The position numbers were made by a program, and so were the translations under genes. A DNA stretch of 64,000 nucleotides from Chaetoderma sp. LZ-2023a (taxonomy: Eukaryota > Mollusca > Caudofoveata > Chaetodermatida > Chaetodermatidae): positions 119,142,279-119,206,278 of the forward strand of contig CM067360.1 in NCBI GenBank assembly GCA_034401795.1. The letters are read 5' to 3'. Below are positions 42,740-58,079 of the stretch, piece by piece (position 1 is the first letter of the stretch; the number at the start of each line of letters is the position of its first letter). The notes below the pieces were generated by a model that searched no databases, had not been told where the DNA came from, and worked only from the letters and a program-made list of their open reading frames with translations.

Positions 42740-44171
42740 TCAAATTAATTTCAAAATATTCATGAGTTTTCCTGTATGGTATCGATGAAAATGAGATATG
42801 GGGAATTCATCGGCGAAGGGGTTAATTTTTTTAACCCATGATACAATCCAATGAATCCATCACCACCAAGTCTTGGTAACCATTCCAACTGAACATTCAA
42901 GATACAAGATTATTTTTAATATTTTGTTACTAATCTGTCTGGTAGCTGTTGCTTACTAAGACAGTAACAGCTTACAGGCAGTCTCTAAATATTCTATAAA
43001 ATAGTTTACTAATAACGTTAGCGCCGAAACAGTCAAATTATTTTCAAAATATTCAACATTTTTCCTGTAGGGCATCGATGAAAATAAGATATGGGGAATT
43101 CATCGGTGAAAGGGTTAATTTTTTAACCCATGATACAGTCCAATCCATCACCACCAAGTCTTGGTTACCATTCCAACTGAACACTCAAGATACAAGATTA
43201 TTTTTAATATTTTGTTGCTAATCTGTCTGGTAGCTGTTGCTTAGGCAGTCTCTAAATATTCTACAGTTTACTAATAACGTTAGCGACGAAACAGTCAAAT
43301 TATTTTCAAAATATATATCAATACCGTATTTCCGCCGCATACTCCCTCCTCCTCCTCCTCCTACGACCTCCATTATCAGACCACCTCTTAAACTCTATTC
43401 TTTTACATTACTCTCTTATTATTTTACAACGGTAGGTAACCACGGGGGGGGGGGGGGGGCGCACCGCCGCTACGTTAAAACGTAAAATACGCAACTTTTA
43501 AGGGTTAACATTTTCAAAATAACTTCGTCACTGTTCCCAAGATCTAAAACGACTGACGTTATTGCAAATGCAATATTAAGTATTTAAAAACAATTTGCGC
43601 GTAATGACTGTTAAAAGTCAAAACGTTTTCAAAATATACAACAGAAATAGTTTACTAATAACGTTACCGACGAAACAGTCAAATTATTTTCAAAATATAC
43701 ATCAATATCGGTCCATAATTTCTCACCCCTCCTTAGCCTCATACTCCCTCCTCCTCCTCCTCCTCCTACGACCTCCATTATCAGACCACCTCGTAAACTC
43801 TATTTTTTTACTATTATCACTCTCTACTATTTTACTATTATCACTCTTAAACTTTATTATTTTTACACCGGTAGATAACCACCGAGGGGGAAGCGCTGCC
43901 ACTACATTTAAAGGTAAAATACACAACTTTTAAACATTTAAGGGTTAACTAATTCAAAATAATAGAACATTCCAGAGTGAGGCAGAATCTACGTGTGCGG
44001 ATGTGCGTCATTGTTTTCGAGAAAACGTGGCGTTATAGTCGTTATTGTTCTATAGAATGTGTGTGCCCCTGAGCGCCATTGTTCTACAAACAATAGCGAC
44101 TGAAATGGAGTGTTTTGATCGGTTAAAACCACATTCCAACGAAAAGAACAATAGCGGCCAGCTCCATCCAT
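42740..44171 (-). repeat. Right inverted arm of the large element
   Basis: Reverse complement of 33043-34275, with an extra internal duplication: the block with CATCGATGAAAAT-AGATATGGGG, CACCACCAAGTCTTGGT and CTGTCTGGTAGCTGTTGCTTA occurs twice (42775-42990 and 43070-43255). A poly-G run at 43444-43459 mirrors the left poly-C. The microsatellites are shorter than in the left arm. Confidence 0.8.
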
Positions 44172-44462
44172 TTCTCCTTGCCCGATCTGATTAACATTCT
44201 TATACATTGATAAAAGATGTATATTTCAAATACATATTGAATGCTCCCAACACGGGTATTACTGGGTGTGGCATAGCGGGAAAGGGATCGCCCTGCCCTT
44301 TGATATAAGCAATACACAACATATTATTCTAAGCAGAGTTTCGTGTTTAGCATCGAGTACTGAGAACATGTTATTTGAGATGTGATCTTGTATTTGTTGG
44401 AAAATTATCCATGTTAGCTGTGCCCCGGACGCCCGGAAGCTAAGTTTAAAGGAACGCCTTTG

Positions 44463-44575
44463 CATATTTTGATACAAATTTAACCGAGATTTTCACTGCA
44501 TATAGCAGCAATATCTCCCACCTAAAATTAGTTTAAAACTATTCACCACCATGTTTTGTAAATTGTTAATCCATG
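44463..44575 (+). repeat. Decayed hairpin-family copy
   Basis: ATATTTTGATACAAATTTAACCGAGA faces CCTAAAATTAGTTTAAAACTATTCACC, with a GCATATAGCAGC tip between. It is the only copy in the central part apart from those at 38.7 and 52.6 kb. Confidence 0.55.
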
Positions 44576-46960
44576 AAGCGAGATAAATCGTACACATTCG
44601 GTACAGACACTACTAGGTATATGATGGCGCTACATTAATTTCATTGCGACCTCAGTTAACGAGCAACGAATATTGAGTATTACATTAATCAGATACTTGA
44701 GTAATATGTCGGATACGTCTAGCGTGTATACCTCTCTGCTATAGTTCCGCCTGCTTAACTTGTGACAGTTGAGCAGCTCCAAAGGCAGCTCTAGACAAAC
44801 GTGATGCCTGCCACCACAAATACCTACGCATCGTCGCTGGACACCGATGTCTACACAGCATAAGTGATCAATGCACTGTACAAGATGTGTAATACATCGC
44901 CGCTGTCCGTAAAAGTCGCTCAGCAAAGATGGTCCATGTTTGACAATGTTTTAAGGATGCTGGGGATACACCAGTACAGAGTACGGAATTCACCCTACTG
45001 GGAGCCAGCACACACACAGCCAGAGTAGGGTGGCATTGCATATATATGTTAAGCATGCTACGAGGTGACCCCAAGAAGCAGGACTCAGTAAGCTCAAATC
45101 AAGAATGGAAGTGAGGAAGCTAAATATTTTGGCTGAGGACATGACAAAGTTAGCAAAAGCAAAGAAGGACTGATTGGGGTTGTAGATGTGTCTACAACCA
45201 CAGCCGCAGCATACAGTAATCATACAACATACATTGTATTATAAATAACCTCAGGTTCTTAATAACTCTTCCATTCCATATACCAATTCTGCCTACATAT
45301 ATGATAATGTCAGTTCAAATTCGCAAGGCACATTGATTTGTTGCTAATATACACTGGTACTGTCCTGACAGTGTATACCCCATCACACGGCAGCATCTGA
45401 TAGTAGGCACGGTCTAGGACGTTGCCATCAATGGTAGGCAGCCACTGAGCATTGCAGTGATGCTTGGAATATGTAGTACCATGAGTCAAAAAGGCACTCT
45501 AGTATGTGGATTAGTTCTTTACTCTCAGCTATATGTCAGAATGGATGAGTAATTAAAAATATCCACATCTCATATCATAACTGTGTTGGTACACCTGCTG
45601 CAGAGGTTACAAACAGTCAATGCACTTGCACTACACTATGGATGGAGGCTTTTTACATGCACAATTCATTTCTAATCAAAAGATACGTATGCAATCTGCC
45701 GGGACATATCCAGTATGTATTTATTCCTGAAAGATGCCAATGCTTGAAAACATTGCAAGTTATCAATTTGCGGACAAGCATTTTAATTGTAATGACGAAT
45801 GGAAACATAGTTCCAGTCCTGCATAGCTACTTTAGGAAACTGCCTAATGTCTTCAACTTAAAGCAGGCATTGTGCTAAATAACCAGATGAAGTTGAATTT
45901 GCTGAAGCAACTTCAAGTCTGCGTGCAAAATCCTAAGACCGTAGTCTAACAGATTCTAGAAATCTGTTCAGTTTCAGCATGATCTGCCAGACACTCGAGG
46001 AGGAGTTACATTCCGAATATCACTCCCATATATTTCCTATGGCCTTTTCGGGAAAGGAAAAGGGGATTTCTCAGAAACCATACAGCATGGTTCCAAAACG
46101 GGGTAGTTTATCATCAAATCAATTTCCAATATATCCCAATGGAAGGAAATATCTACGATACAAAATCAGGATATCTGATGAAGTGCTCGTGATATCATAG
46201 TTCTGTAAATGGCGTCTGAGAGGCAATTTCACTCCGGATTAGTCGAATGAAATCATGAACCGATCTGACCATAAGTCCGTGATCTAGCGGGAAATGATGC
46301 CAACATATCGTATTTATGAATTATTTTCTCAATAACTGGTGACTGGGCCGAAATTATTTTTTTAGTCACCTTGCGTGACAACCGGTGATAAAAGTATCGT
46401 ACGTTCCAAGATTTACGAAGCAAAACCCTATGAGAACTCGCCAAACGAATATTGCTCCCACACATTACCTATGAGACATGTTGGGCACGACAATGGGGAT
46501 TGTGGAAAGGTTTATATGTTCACTAACGAATTTATTGTATTCCTCAATGTTAGTCTGATGCATTCACGGATATGCCAAATGTCAGCCATCTGACCACCCT
46601 AGAAATATGAATTATCTTGATTTAAAAAAGTGTACTTATGACGGCTTTTCTAAAAAACGGGCCACCGTACCCAAATACTATTTTCGGTTATGATGCAGGT
46701 CAAAACATGCTAGAATCTTGAGTCTGGAGTTGATCGGGTGGAAACACTAGGATGAGTTAGTGTACACTAGTCTACGTGCACTTCCTACGCGCAGACTAAT
46801 AAGTATTTCCAGATATCACTAAAAAAAATTCTTTAATAACTCTAAAACTAGTCAACCGATTTTGGCACGGAATGGCTCATTTTGTTCGTACTTATTCTAA
46901 GCGCACCATCTTTCGACCTTTCAAGACGATATCTCGATGGGGAATTGCTGTTAAAGTTGT
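44576..46960. other. No recognised gene
   Basis: Several 70-98 codon frames occur on both strands, but none shows a known motif. On the minus strand 45300-45470 there is a ~55-codon coding-like stretch (WLPTIDGNVLDRAYYQMLP) ending at a TGA near 45318. A Cys/Arg-rich plus-strand reading around 44870-44910 is also present. Both are possible relics only. Confidence 0.4.
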
Positions 46961-46964
46961 CCCA

Positions 46965-47850
46965 TTTTTTCCACGATTTTTGAAAATTTCGTTTTACAGA
47001 TACTCGAATATCTCGAGAACGAATGGACTGATTTCGATTCCATAAAGTGCTGAATGGATGCGCTGAATAGAACTATAGTCTGGAAATATGGAAGTATTTT
47101 CAAATTTGAGGCCAGATAAGCCGGCTATCAGCGGTCGAAATTTGAAAGGTAAAATTCACGTTTTGTCTGTTACAGAGATTGTTTGATGAAACTGTATACA
47201 TTTTTCTGCACGAATCACCGTAGTTCTCAGCACGCTAACGATGTTACATATTGTGATCTTATACCGATATTTTGTGGGCAATGGGAGCTAACTCCTGCAA
47301 AAAATAAAATATGGTAATGCTTAGTACTAAAAGGTAACCTTAGTATTTGACCTTTGGCCCTGAAATTATAAAATATTTGCTCAAAATCTGTAGAAAAGCC
47401 GAATTTTGAACGAAATAGCCGAGTTTAGCATGTCTGCTATAAGACATTTCTTCACAGAGGCTCGGCGGCCATTTTTTCACAATTTTTAACAATTTCGTTT
47501 TACGTTTTTTTCGAATATTTCGAGAACCGATGGACCTATTTCGATTCCGTAAAGTGCTGAATAGATGTGTTGAAGAGAACTACACTCTGAGGCCAAATAA
47601 GGCGGCTATCTGCGGTTGAATTTTGAAAGTGAAAATTCACGTTTTGTCCATTACAGAGAGTGTTTGATGAAATCGTATACTCGTTCTGCACGAATGAACG
47701 TAGTTCTCGGCTGGCTAACGATGTTCCAAATTGTGATCTTGCATTCATATTTTCTGGGGAATAGGAGCTATTTCCTGCCGAAAACGAAATCCGGTGACAT
47801 TTAGCACAAATAGATAACCTTAACATTTGACCTTTGCCCCCGAAATGAGG
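46965..47850 (+). repeat. Tandem duplication, ~505 bp period
   Basis: About 385 bp at 46965-47372 recurs at 47470-47850 with roughly 80% match: ATTTCGTTTTAC, TCGAGAACGAATGGAC-GATTTCGATTCC, GTAAAGTGCTGAAT, GGCGGCTATCTGCGG, AAATTCACGTTTTGTC, TGATCTT, TTTGACCTTTG. The 120 bp between is partly unique. No protein sense is conserved between copies. Confidence 0.75.
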
Positions 47851-49485
47851 AACCTCTTCGGGTAACATTCTTCCCAAGTATGGTAGTGATCCGATCAAAA
47901 CTCTAGGTGTAATCCCAATCCAAACAACATCATGAAAATCCCCATACATTTCCCATGGGACTTTTTTGCCCACTCAAAGGTGGGTAGCTCAAACACTATT
48001 GGCACATCCAAAATAAAAGTAATAGCACGCGATTCCACCATGGGGCCGAGAAGTTGACCAGGTTTGGTGTTGATCGGGTGGACACTCTAGGAGGAGTCTG
48101 TGACGAGGATCCAGAATTTAAAGATGTTAGAACAATAGTCTGAGTGTACGAGAGTCTGAGTGTACTTCGTAGACACTGACTAATAATTGAATAATATGTA
48201 TATATGTCAGATTATTGCACATGAAATTGCAAGAAGTAGAGTATTGTGATTTTTGTAAAATCCTAAGAAAATTAACAGAATCGAATTTAACATTAAAAAT
48301 AGTATTTTATCTGCAAAATCAGGTATCGATCTTATTTAAATTCCGTGTCAAATGTATTAGACACGTTTATTAAGATCCCGCTCGAACTTGCAAACGCCTG
48401 TTACAAATGCACTCTTACGCAACCTATATAGCAGTTAAGCTCGGTTCAAACATATTTCCAATAATACACGCATATATTATTCTCCATAGACATCCAATTT
48501 TACACATATGATCTTAGTAAATATGCAATCCTAGAATTATTCCACTTATTGTTAAGACATATAATAACCATATATTTAAACAAACAACTGCCCCACTTGT
48601 ATTGCATTATATGAGGTAGCTACACATAATCACTTGCGTAGCAACAAGACCATTGACACTACAGGACACAATACTATCAAAATTTAAGGATTGTATACAT
48701 ATTTTTTAATATCAGCTCTGAGAAGTTACAGAAACGAAGAGAACTAGCACACATAGCATAACAAGTGCAGGCAATGTAGCAGTGGCTTACTGCAGTGTAT
48801 CATATTATGTTGTGTTGTATATTACTGCCTTGATCGATGCATAAGAAATGCCTCACATCGTTCATACGTGGGATGCATTTATGGATTATTCTAGAAATAT
48901 CAAAAAGTTATCTCGAATCTTGGAACTTGTATACCTGATTTATGACACGCAAAGCATCAACTAGTATGTATATAGTTCTATCACAGTTGTAGATACCTCT
49001 ATCATGTGATTGACAGTGGAATGTGATGAAGCTGGATACATTATATACATTTATTATGCATACTACTATGATGTGCTGTGGTATTTGAAAATGGGCTGAC
49101 TTGTAATATTCGTAGGGGCTATATGCATTGAAACCAAATGAAGGCACACAAAACAATGCATACACATATACTTGAACATCTTCAAATATAAGGCTTTCAC
49201 TGTCACGATTAAGAAGACACCTCTAGACGCTGTATTTGTGGTTGTTAAAATAGGCATGTGGTGCATCGAGATGAGGCGGTGACGAATGGATAGATGGCTC
49301 TATGTAACCCGTACATCCTTAAGTGTTAGCGGGAATACTTTCTAAAATGAGTCGTACCCTTAGATTTCTATCTTACAGAGCAAACTAATAAGTATGCACG
49401 TAGTTGGACCAATGCCGAGCAATTAAGTAATTGATACAGCTTCTCTCTTTTACCGCTAATAGCTATAGATTGTGGGACATGTGCC
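47851..49485. other. AT-rich intergenic, nothing recognised
   Basis: Short frames only. The block GTGTTGATCGGGTGGA at 48070 echoes GAGTTGATCGGGTGGAAAC at 46730, so the duplicated region 46.7-48.1 kb may be one larger repeat. Confidence 0.45.
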
Positions 49486-49489
49486 TATG

Positions 49490-51490
<2,001 letters not shown>

Positions 51491-51494
51491 ATTC

Positions 51495-52480
51495 CAGTGC
51501 ATGCAGGGGTAGAGAAGGAAACCATCAACGAGGCAATTTAAGTAAATAACATGATTGCAGACAATACACTTTTGTAAAGGTGAGCATATTTGGCACGATA
51601 CGTAGTCACATATTAATTGACACCATGCATATAAATATATCAATAAACTAAAAGAAACAATAAGATCAGATTATATTTGGAATCTCTTCTGATTTGCCAG
51701 TTGATAGCACATGGGGGGCATTAAGAAGACCAACCACAATATCTTATAGAGCCTCGAACCGCAACCCATCTATCGCACAAACGCTAATAAGAAAAATCAT
51801 GACTGAGCCACCCTGTCTATGACCAGTACCTGTTTATGATCCAAAACGTGATGGTTTATGTCATGCGCATTCGCGTTGGAATATATGCACTTGTGGTAGT
51901 CGAGTCGATGAGTTCGTAGTGTTTGAATGAACAGGTCTAACATCACGAAGAGTGTTAAATAATCTTTCTAGATCGATTAGAATATACTACGCTGAAATAC
52001 TATTTTATGGTCGTATCTTCAGGGTGATATGCACATGTAATGCACTGCTGATGCGCATTGGCATGAGTCCTGTCTAGTAAACAATAATGCACACATGTGT
52101 TTGGGATTAATAGTAACGTTGGCAATGTGAACATGCCAGAGGTAATTCAACCAGGTACACGAATAGTCAGACGTATTCAACATGAAATGCAGAATACCAT
52201 TTCATTCCATGCTATGAATTAGTATAGTGATCTGATTTTGGCGAGTAAGTAAGCTTTGCCAGCCAAGAAACGACCCTGTACAATTCAGTCACGGAGTGTG
52301 ATTAATTACACGGATCACTGTCTAGCTACCCAGGTCATGCCGTTATGGGGATTCTATGAAAACAGCCCATGTACGTTATACATAAATGGCACTATTCCCG
52401 CGGAAGCACAGCGCCTAATGTAACAATAACTTATCCCAATTAGATTTTCGAAATTGAATTTCATATGAGATTAATCCTTG
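51495..52480. other. No recognised feature
   Basis: Unique-looking AT-rich DNA without motif-bearing frames. Confidence 0.4.
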
Positions 52481-52484
52481 TAAA

Positions 52485-52646
52485 GGTTTCCATTTATCTC
52501 TATGTTCCGCCTATTTCTAGATAAGCTCCACCTACTGTGCACACTTGTTGAAATCAAGTTGACATATTGGAACATTGAATCTTAGAATCTAGATTTCTAA
52601 CCTATACAGGTAAGTTGTTGCATAGTTCGAAACTAATTTTACTGAG
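52485..52646 (+). repeat. Hairpin-family left module and left arm
   Basis: CCATTTATCTCTATGTTCCGCCTATTTCTAGATAAGCTCCACC, then CCTATACAGGTAAGTTGTTG and a decayed arm (GTTCGAAACTAATTTTACTG). The perfect CAG|GTAAG is kept although the arm has decayed. The right arm is absent. Confidence 0.65.
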
Positions 52647-54049
52647 ATCTTCTTATCACTCACACCATACGATGCGGTGTGGTATTTCCACGCACAAATT
52701 AATATATTGTCGTGCGGCCTTCCGACAATGTTTCTGTAAGCAAGTTTACGCTACATACGCTACAAATGTTAGTAAGACAAAGACTACGAAAATGTTCCCG
52801 ACAATGAGAGCTGGTAATAGTGAATAACTGCGCAGCGAAAATGTAGGCAACTATTAATACTGTTATGTGTTGCAGTATGTTTTAGGAATGCACATTTGCA
52901 GACGAAGATACGCTTTTATATTTTTAATTTACAACTAGAATAATCGGCTTAGAAATGTGAGCCACTCATCCAACTTGTACATTTAAAAAAGTCATTTTCA
53001 AAGCCTGAAAGTGGATGATGATAAACAACAAACAATTCTTTATTTTACCATTAGCCATGTAATGGTCAAGCCAGCACACGTGTATGGAGTGGTTTTGAAC
53101 AATTGTTTGATGGCGGAATGAATACGTGTGTGCACGAATGATCAGGCGCACGAAGGCATTGGTGAATGAATACTGGAATACATTTGCTAAGAGGCACCAC
53201 GCGATTTGCACATTTAACACAGTAATGCGTAAATGAGCCAAGCCCGGCATCTGCAGTGGTATTGAGAACCATCCATTTGCAGATCAAGAGAAAACTATTT
53301 TTTTAAATCTACCCACGGAATGACTGCCACCTTATCGAGCCAGCCACTCCGTTGCTAATGTGACAGATGCTGTGCCACAGAATTCGCTTTAAATTCTCAC
53401 AGTTTTTGCGAGATTTATCCCAATGCGCCTTTTATTGTCCCGGAGGACTTTAAATTTGTTTATGTTTTGTTTGGGTAGGAAAACTTTAAGTCAGGTGACA
53501 TTTTTAGCGCCTGAATTGAAATGGACATACAAACAAGATCCGGGGAGGTTTTGGCGTAGGAATTTGCTTTTGCAAAATATCATTATTAGATATAAAATTG
53601 GGTTGTTGTTGGTGCAATTTAGTTTGTTATGCCTTGTCAAATATCTAGGTATTATATAGATTAAATCTGGTGATGCAGGTAGGTAGTTATAATGTGATGG
53701 GAGTTGCACTATTTTGGCTGATGGAGCAGGTTGGGTACGGGTCGATTTCGAAGGTCGGTGACGTGGCCCGAAGAATTCTGTAAATTCGGTCATTCCAATC
53801 CATGATTCCATCTTAACATGGTGTTGCTCTGAGGAGATCCCTTGAAGTAGAGGAAATGTGCCTAAAATGAGGTGATTTAGATTTGAAGTGGCATATAATG
53901 TGGGGAGTGATGTAAAGAATGGCTTAAATTAAACGGAGAATTGAGTTTATAGGCATTCCGATAGCGGGTTCAAGGCACTTACCCCAACATCACTGCTAAA
54001 GTGAATTTCAAGGGCGCGGTTTTAGGAAATTAATGCAATACTAATTTGG

Positions 54050-54116
54050 GCGCGTGTGTGCGTGTGTGCGTGCATGGGTGCGCGCGCCCGCACGCACGTG
54101 TGCGTGTTTGCGGCGT
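54050..54116. repeat. GT/GC alternating tract
   Basis: GCGCGTGTGTGCGTGTGTGC and GCGCGCCCGCACGCACGTGTGC: an alternating purine-pyrimidine stretch of a kind able to adopt Z-DNA. Confidence 0.7.
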
Positions 54117-56779
54117 GGTTGTATTACGAGATTATAGCGGCGAAGGGGTAGGTTGAATGTATATGTTAGCAGGGAAGAGGGGGTAGGATAACTTAATCGG
54201 TATGTGCGGTTAATTTACCATTGATAGGAGAATTGGTCTCCTGTGCTGTCTTGTTCTTCGATGTCTGGGTACAACAGGCTGACATGCTCTGATGAGTGTT
54301 GGTTGGTTTGGGGCATTTGGTGTATTGAAAATTTAGGCTAAAGCACAGTGGTTTAGGAAAGATAGATACTTGAAAAAGTAGACTTAATGAAAGTGTATTT
54401 GTTTAAGTGGATTTCTTGACGTATATGGAATAGGGTGCACCAAGACTGACGGATACGCCATTTGTGTTAGAACCATGATGAAGGTAAGTTTTTCTTGTTA
54501 TAATGATGTGATGTTATGTCAATATGACATGGTCTTCGCATTTGTGAGGCGTTGCCATGACCGTAGTCCAGTCCTCGCATGGTCTAGGTAAGTAGAATTC
54601 CCTCTCCTCATGCTCTGAGCCAGTCGGCACTAGCCTATGCCATTTTTCAGGACATATGCCACAGATGCTGGGAGCAATACCTGTCTAAATTATTTAGTTA
54701 TCTTGAAAAATATACATTTCTAATCATTATTTGGCCTATGCCATTTTCTCCGGCATAAACCAAAAGCAGACTTATTTCGGATCCGTTGTATGATTTGCCC
54801 ATACCTCGAATTATATCCTTAATCATTACGCAGACTTAACTTCTCTCAAGCTTCACTTGTAGTAATCCCTTCCCATTCATTTCCCATTCAGATTTGTGCA
54901 TATGGATGCATTGTTGTACATATTTCAGGCATACAGTTGTACACGTATTACATATTTATGTAACTGTATACTGTTTGAGGTACCGCTGTTGCTGGTTTGA
55001 GAGGTTTTATAATATCACTGATATGCAGGTTGATGGGTGGACATGCGAAGCATCTAGAAGCACCATGTGTACCGGTATTTGCTACACAGGTGGTTTTTAG
55101 ATGGGTGTTCTATGTGTAATCGGTCATCTGTATACTAGAGCGTTACTTTTCAGATTACTGCCTGGATAGTATAGTATGTGGCATTAATGGATATTTGTAT
55201 TTTTTCTTTTTATTTTCTTTTGCGTGACATTGCATCAGGGGGTTGCGTTGGCATTGACTTGATTCGGGATGGTCTTTGCATTAGATTGAGTTAGTATTTG
55301 CTTGATTTGGATTAGAGGAGCTATTTGATATGACTTGATATTGACTTCCGAGTTTATCTTGGGCGTGGTGCTGAGTTGAAAACCGTACTGGTGAAGTCGG
55401 ATTCCGTCTTAGCAATGGATATCTAGAGATCATCGGATAGCTCTGCGTGAGCAATACTCGACTGAACCGGCGGCGATGAACTTTTCCTTGAGTATTCATC
55501 AACAATTCTACATTCATTGTTTTGGAATTGTTTGGACACAGATTGAAACTGAATTAGTAAAAAATATTAGGACTAAAACACGTAATCAAGAATTGATTAT
55601 TTAGGAACACCGTTAAAAATGGCTCTTATTTGAAGAGAAGGGTGGGGTAGATTTCACCATATTGTAAAATTTAAATTATGTCGCTTCATTGAAGAGCAGG
55701 GCGTGGGGGTAGTTATTATTTAGTAAAGAAAATGTTAGCTTATTAATAATGTAAATTGTAAATGGAATTGATATGGAACCGGCTATTATGTCGTTGTGTT
55801 ACTGTCTTACCTGCTAGGTTAATCACCATGCATCCTTAACCATACAAGAACCGGCGAATAGGTAATCTACATTTAAGTGTTAAAATTTGATTTAAACGGA
55901 TACCATCTGGTTCATAAAATTCCACTTATTCTAATTCTTATTTTGATCCCTATTCTAATTCTCCTTTTGCAGTAATATAACTTCTTCATGAGATTACCAT
56001 CTCACACTAAATTTCCAAATATAGGCTTCTCTTTTCCGGTAAATGGACAAGAGGACATATTTTGAATTTCTTGGGCAAATCTGGTCATTGAAGGGTGAAG
56101 GCAATTCTACGAAGATGGCAAGAGTTTCCCTCGCCAGGCATCGATGTTTCTTCAATAATAGGTGTCCATTCGATTGCTTCATCCAATCGGCAATTCAACA
56201 AATGTCACTGTTGTGGGGAGAAAGGCTATATTCTGTGTTGCTTAAACAAGTAGTTGTATTCTATCGAGCATGTAAGGGCCTACAAATATAACGACATCGT
56301 TGTTGAGCGCTTAGTCATGAGACACCATTTCCAGACACATGATTATGTGCTCACGTTGCTATGGCAATCGTTTGAGCTTGTCCACTACAAATCCATCACT
56401 AATAGAATTGATTGGTATTTAAGTCAAATAACCCCAAATTCACCAATATTAATTTGTCACAGGTTTCTTGGATGGAGACGAATTGACGATGAGCTTATTG
56501 CAAACGCCGTGGCTTTGGTGTAAACATTCGTGTCTGACTTTCAAAGCACGAGTAACTACACTGCTGTCAAATATGCTCCAGCACGATCTCCAGCGGCTGC
56601 GTTGTTTTCTCAAAATTAGACTTCAACGGACAAATCCTGATTACGCTAAACCGACCGACATGGTTCCTATATCACATTGATTGGTTGACAATGACCGAGA
56701 TGTTACACTAGATTCGATCCATCCAGTGGTGCATGTGATATCAGAATTTACGCAATCGGAGCAAACTATTGTCCTAATT

Positions 56780-56882
56780 GTGTGCGTGTGTGCCTGTGTG
56801 TGGAGGCGTGTGCTCGTGCGTGAGTGAGTGCGTGCGTGTGTGCCTATGTGCCTGCGTGGGTGCGTAAGTGCGTTTTGCGTGT
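56780..56882. repeat. GT-rich degenerate microsatellite
   Basis: About 100 bp of GTGCGTGTGTGCCTGTGTG-type sequence with GAGTGAGTGC interruptions. Confidence 0.75.
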
Positions 56883-57610
56883 GTGAAGTGGTGAACGGAA
56901 AGGAATGCATTTTATATAATGATATATTATATAGCATGAATTGAACTGTGTATTGCTGTCTCCAATTCAAAACGACTAGAAAAAGCATGTTACGCTCCAA
57001 TTATCTAGTTGAATCCTAGTATCGACGTTGTACGTACACGTGTGTAAGTGCATACGGTTCGCCCCTACCACAGACAGCGCTGAATGGTGTACTCCAACGC
57101 AGTGCACAACGCCTTACTTTTAGCAGGAAGCTATTCGCTCATTAGATTGCATCCTGGCCCCGCATTTCAAATTACTATTATCAGACTGGGGATTATATAA
57201 ACATAAAACAAATCCCAGCTATTACTGACAGATTACTGCGGGATCGGTATGCGAGGGTAGTATTGAACACCTGCTCGAACAAGAGCATTGTGGGAACTAA
57301 GTATCTGGACGCATAGCATGAGCAAAAGTACATTTCACGTGTAATTACATTGAATTGAACAAAATACGTCCGAACTAAGTTACGCCCTGTCCCCTGTTGC
57401 AAAGTAGAAAATCGACCAATCGGAATGCTGCATTTGACATTTACACCATCCATACGTATCCTAGCGTATTTAAGTACCCTTTGTGAAACTGACCTAAGGG
57501 CCATCTCTCAGCGTTTTGCTAAGCACACAATTTCGAGCACCACATTTTGAAATTATAAGGACGTCTAAGTAATTCATAAATAAGTGTATTTGTAAGTGTC
57601 TCTAATTAAC

Positions 57611-57845
57611 ACATATTAACAGCACAATTACTGACAATAAAGTTGTTTAAAGTATGTACAATTAGAGGCTAAACTGTGAGCCTATATGTAATGAAACGAA
57701 ATAAATCTTAGCATATGCTGATTTCATTCCATATAAATTAATATAATTAATTTCGTTTCATTACATATAGACACATAATTTAAGCCTATAAAAGAATACA
57801 ATTTTAACCATTTTATTGTCAAGCACGCTGCTGTGAATATGCACT
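57611..57845. repeat. Palindromic MITE-like element
   Basis: The arms 57682-57702 and 57750-57770 are perfect 21 bp inverted copies around GTAATGAAACGAAAT. The similarity continues outward with mismatches (GACAATAAA at about 57633 and its complement near 57815; CATATT-ACAGC at the outer ends). The result is a 235 bp imperfect palindrome with a 47 bp centre. No coding capacity. Confidence 0.7.
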
Positions 57846-58079
57846 TTTAACAGTGTTTTAGCCGCCCAACCTGTATTACAACATCACTATGGCTACATCC
57901 AATGGAGTGATCGGATCTAGTAGTCAAGCAAACTACGTCATACGTAATTACGTCGCGGAGAACTAGACGTCACACTCATAATGTATAGTACATGATATAT
58001 CTAGCTCCGTCACGGACTTTGAAAAGTATATGACGTGTACGAATTGTATGTCCTTGCTACTTGATGAACACGCTGTTTG

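Larger units (their letters stand above)
33043..44171. mobile_element. Large element with 1.2-1.4 kb terminal inverted repeats
   Basis: The sequence from 33046 inward (GGTGGCGCTGGTCGCTATTG) is mirrored from 44170 inward (GGATGGAGCTGGCCGCTATT on the minus strand), and the match runs for over a kilobase. Inside are a Tc1 insertion, two minus-strand zinc-finger ORFs, minisatellites and repeated AGTCATTTAATTATT blocks. No transposase, integrase or polymerase is readable, so the class is unknown. A non-autonomous or decayed large DNA transposon fits best. I cannot see a clear target duplication at the ends. Confidence 0.7.
52650..57600. other. Long gene-poor stretch
   Basis: A short palindromic relative of the GACTGGCTC family is at 53318-53355. 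Alternating purine-pyrimidine (GT/GC) tracts occur at 54050-54116 and 56780-56882. Frames of 60-119 codons on both strands lack recognisable domains. The 119-codon one at 56641-57000 is mostly the GT tract read as Thr-His. Confidence 0.45.
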
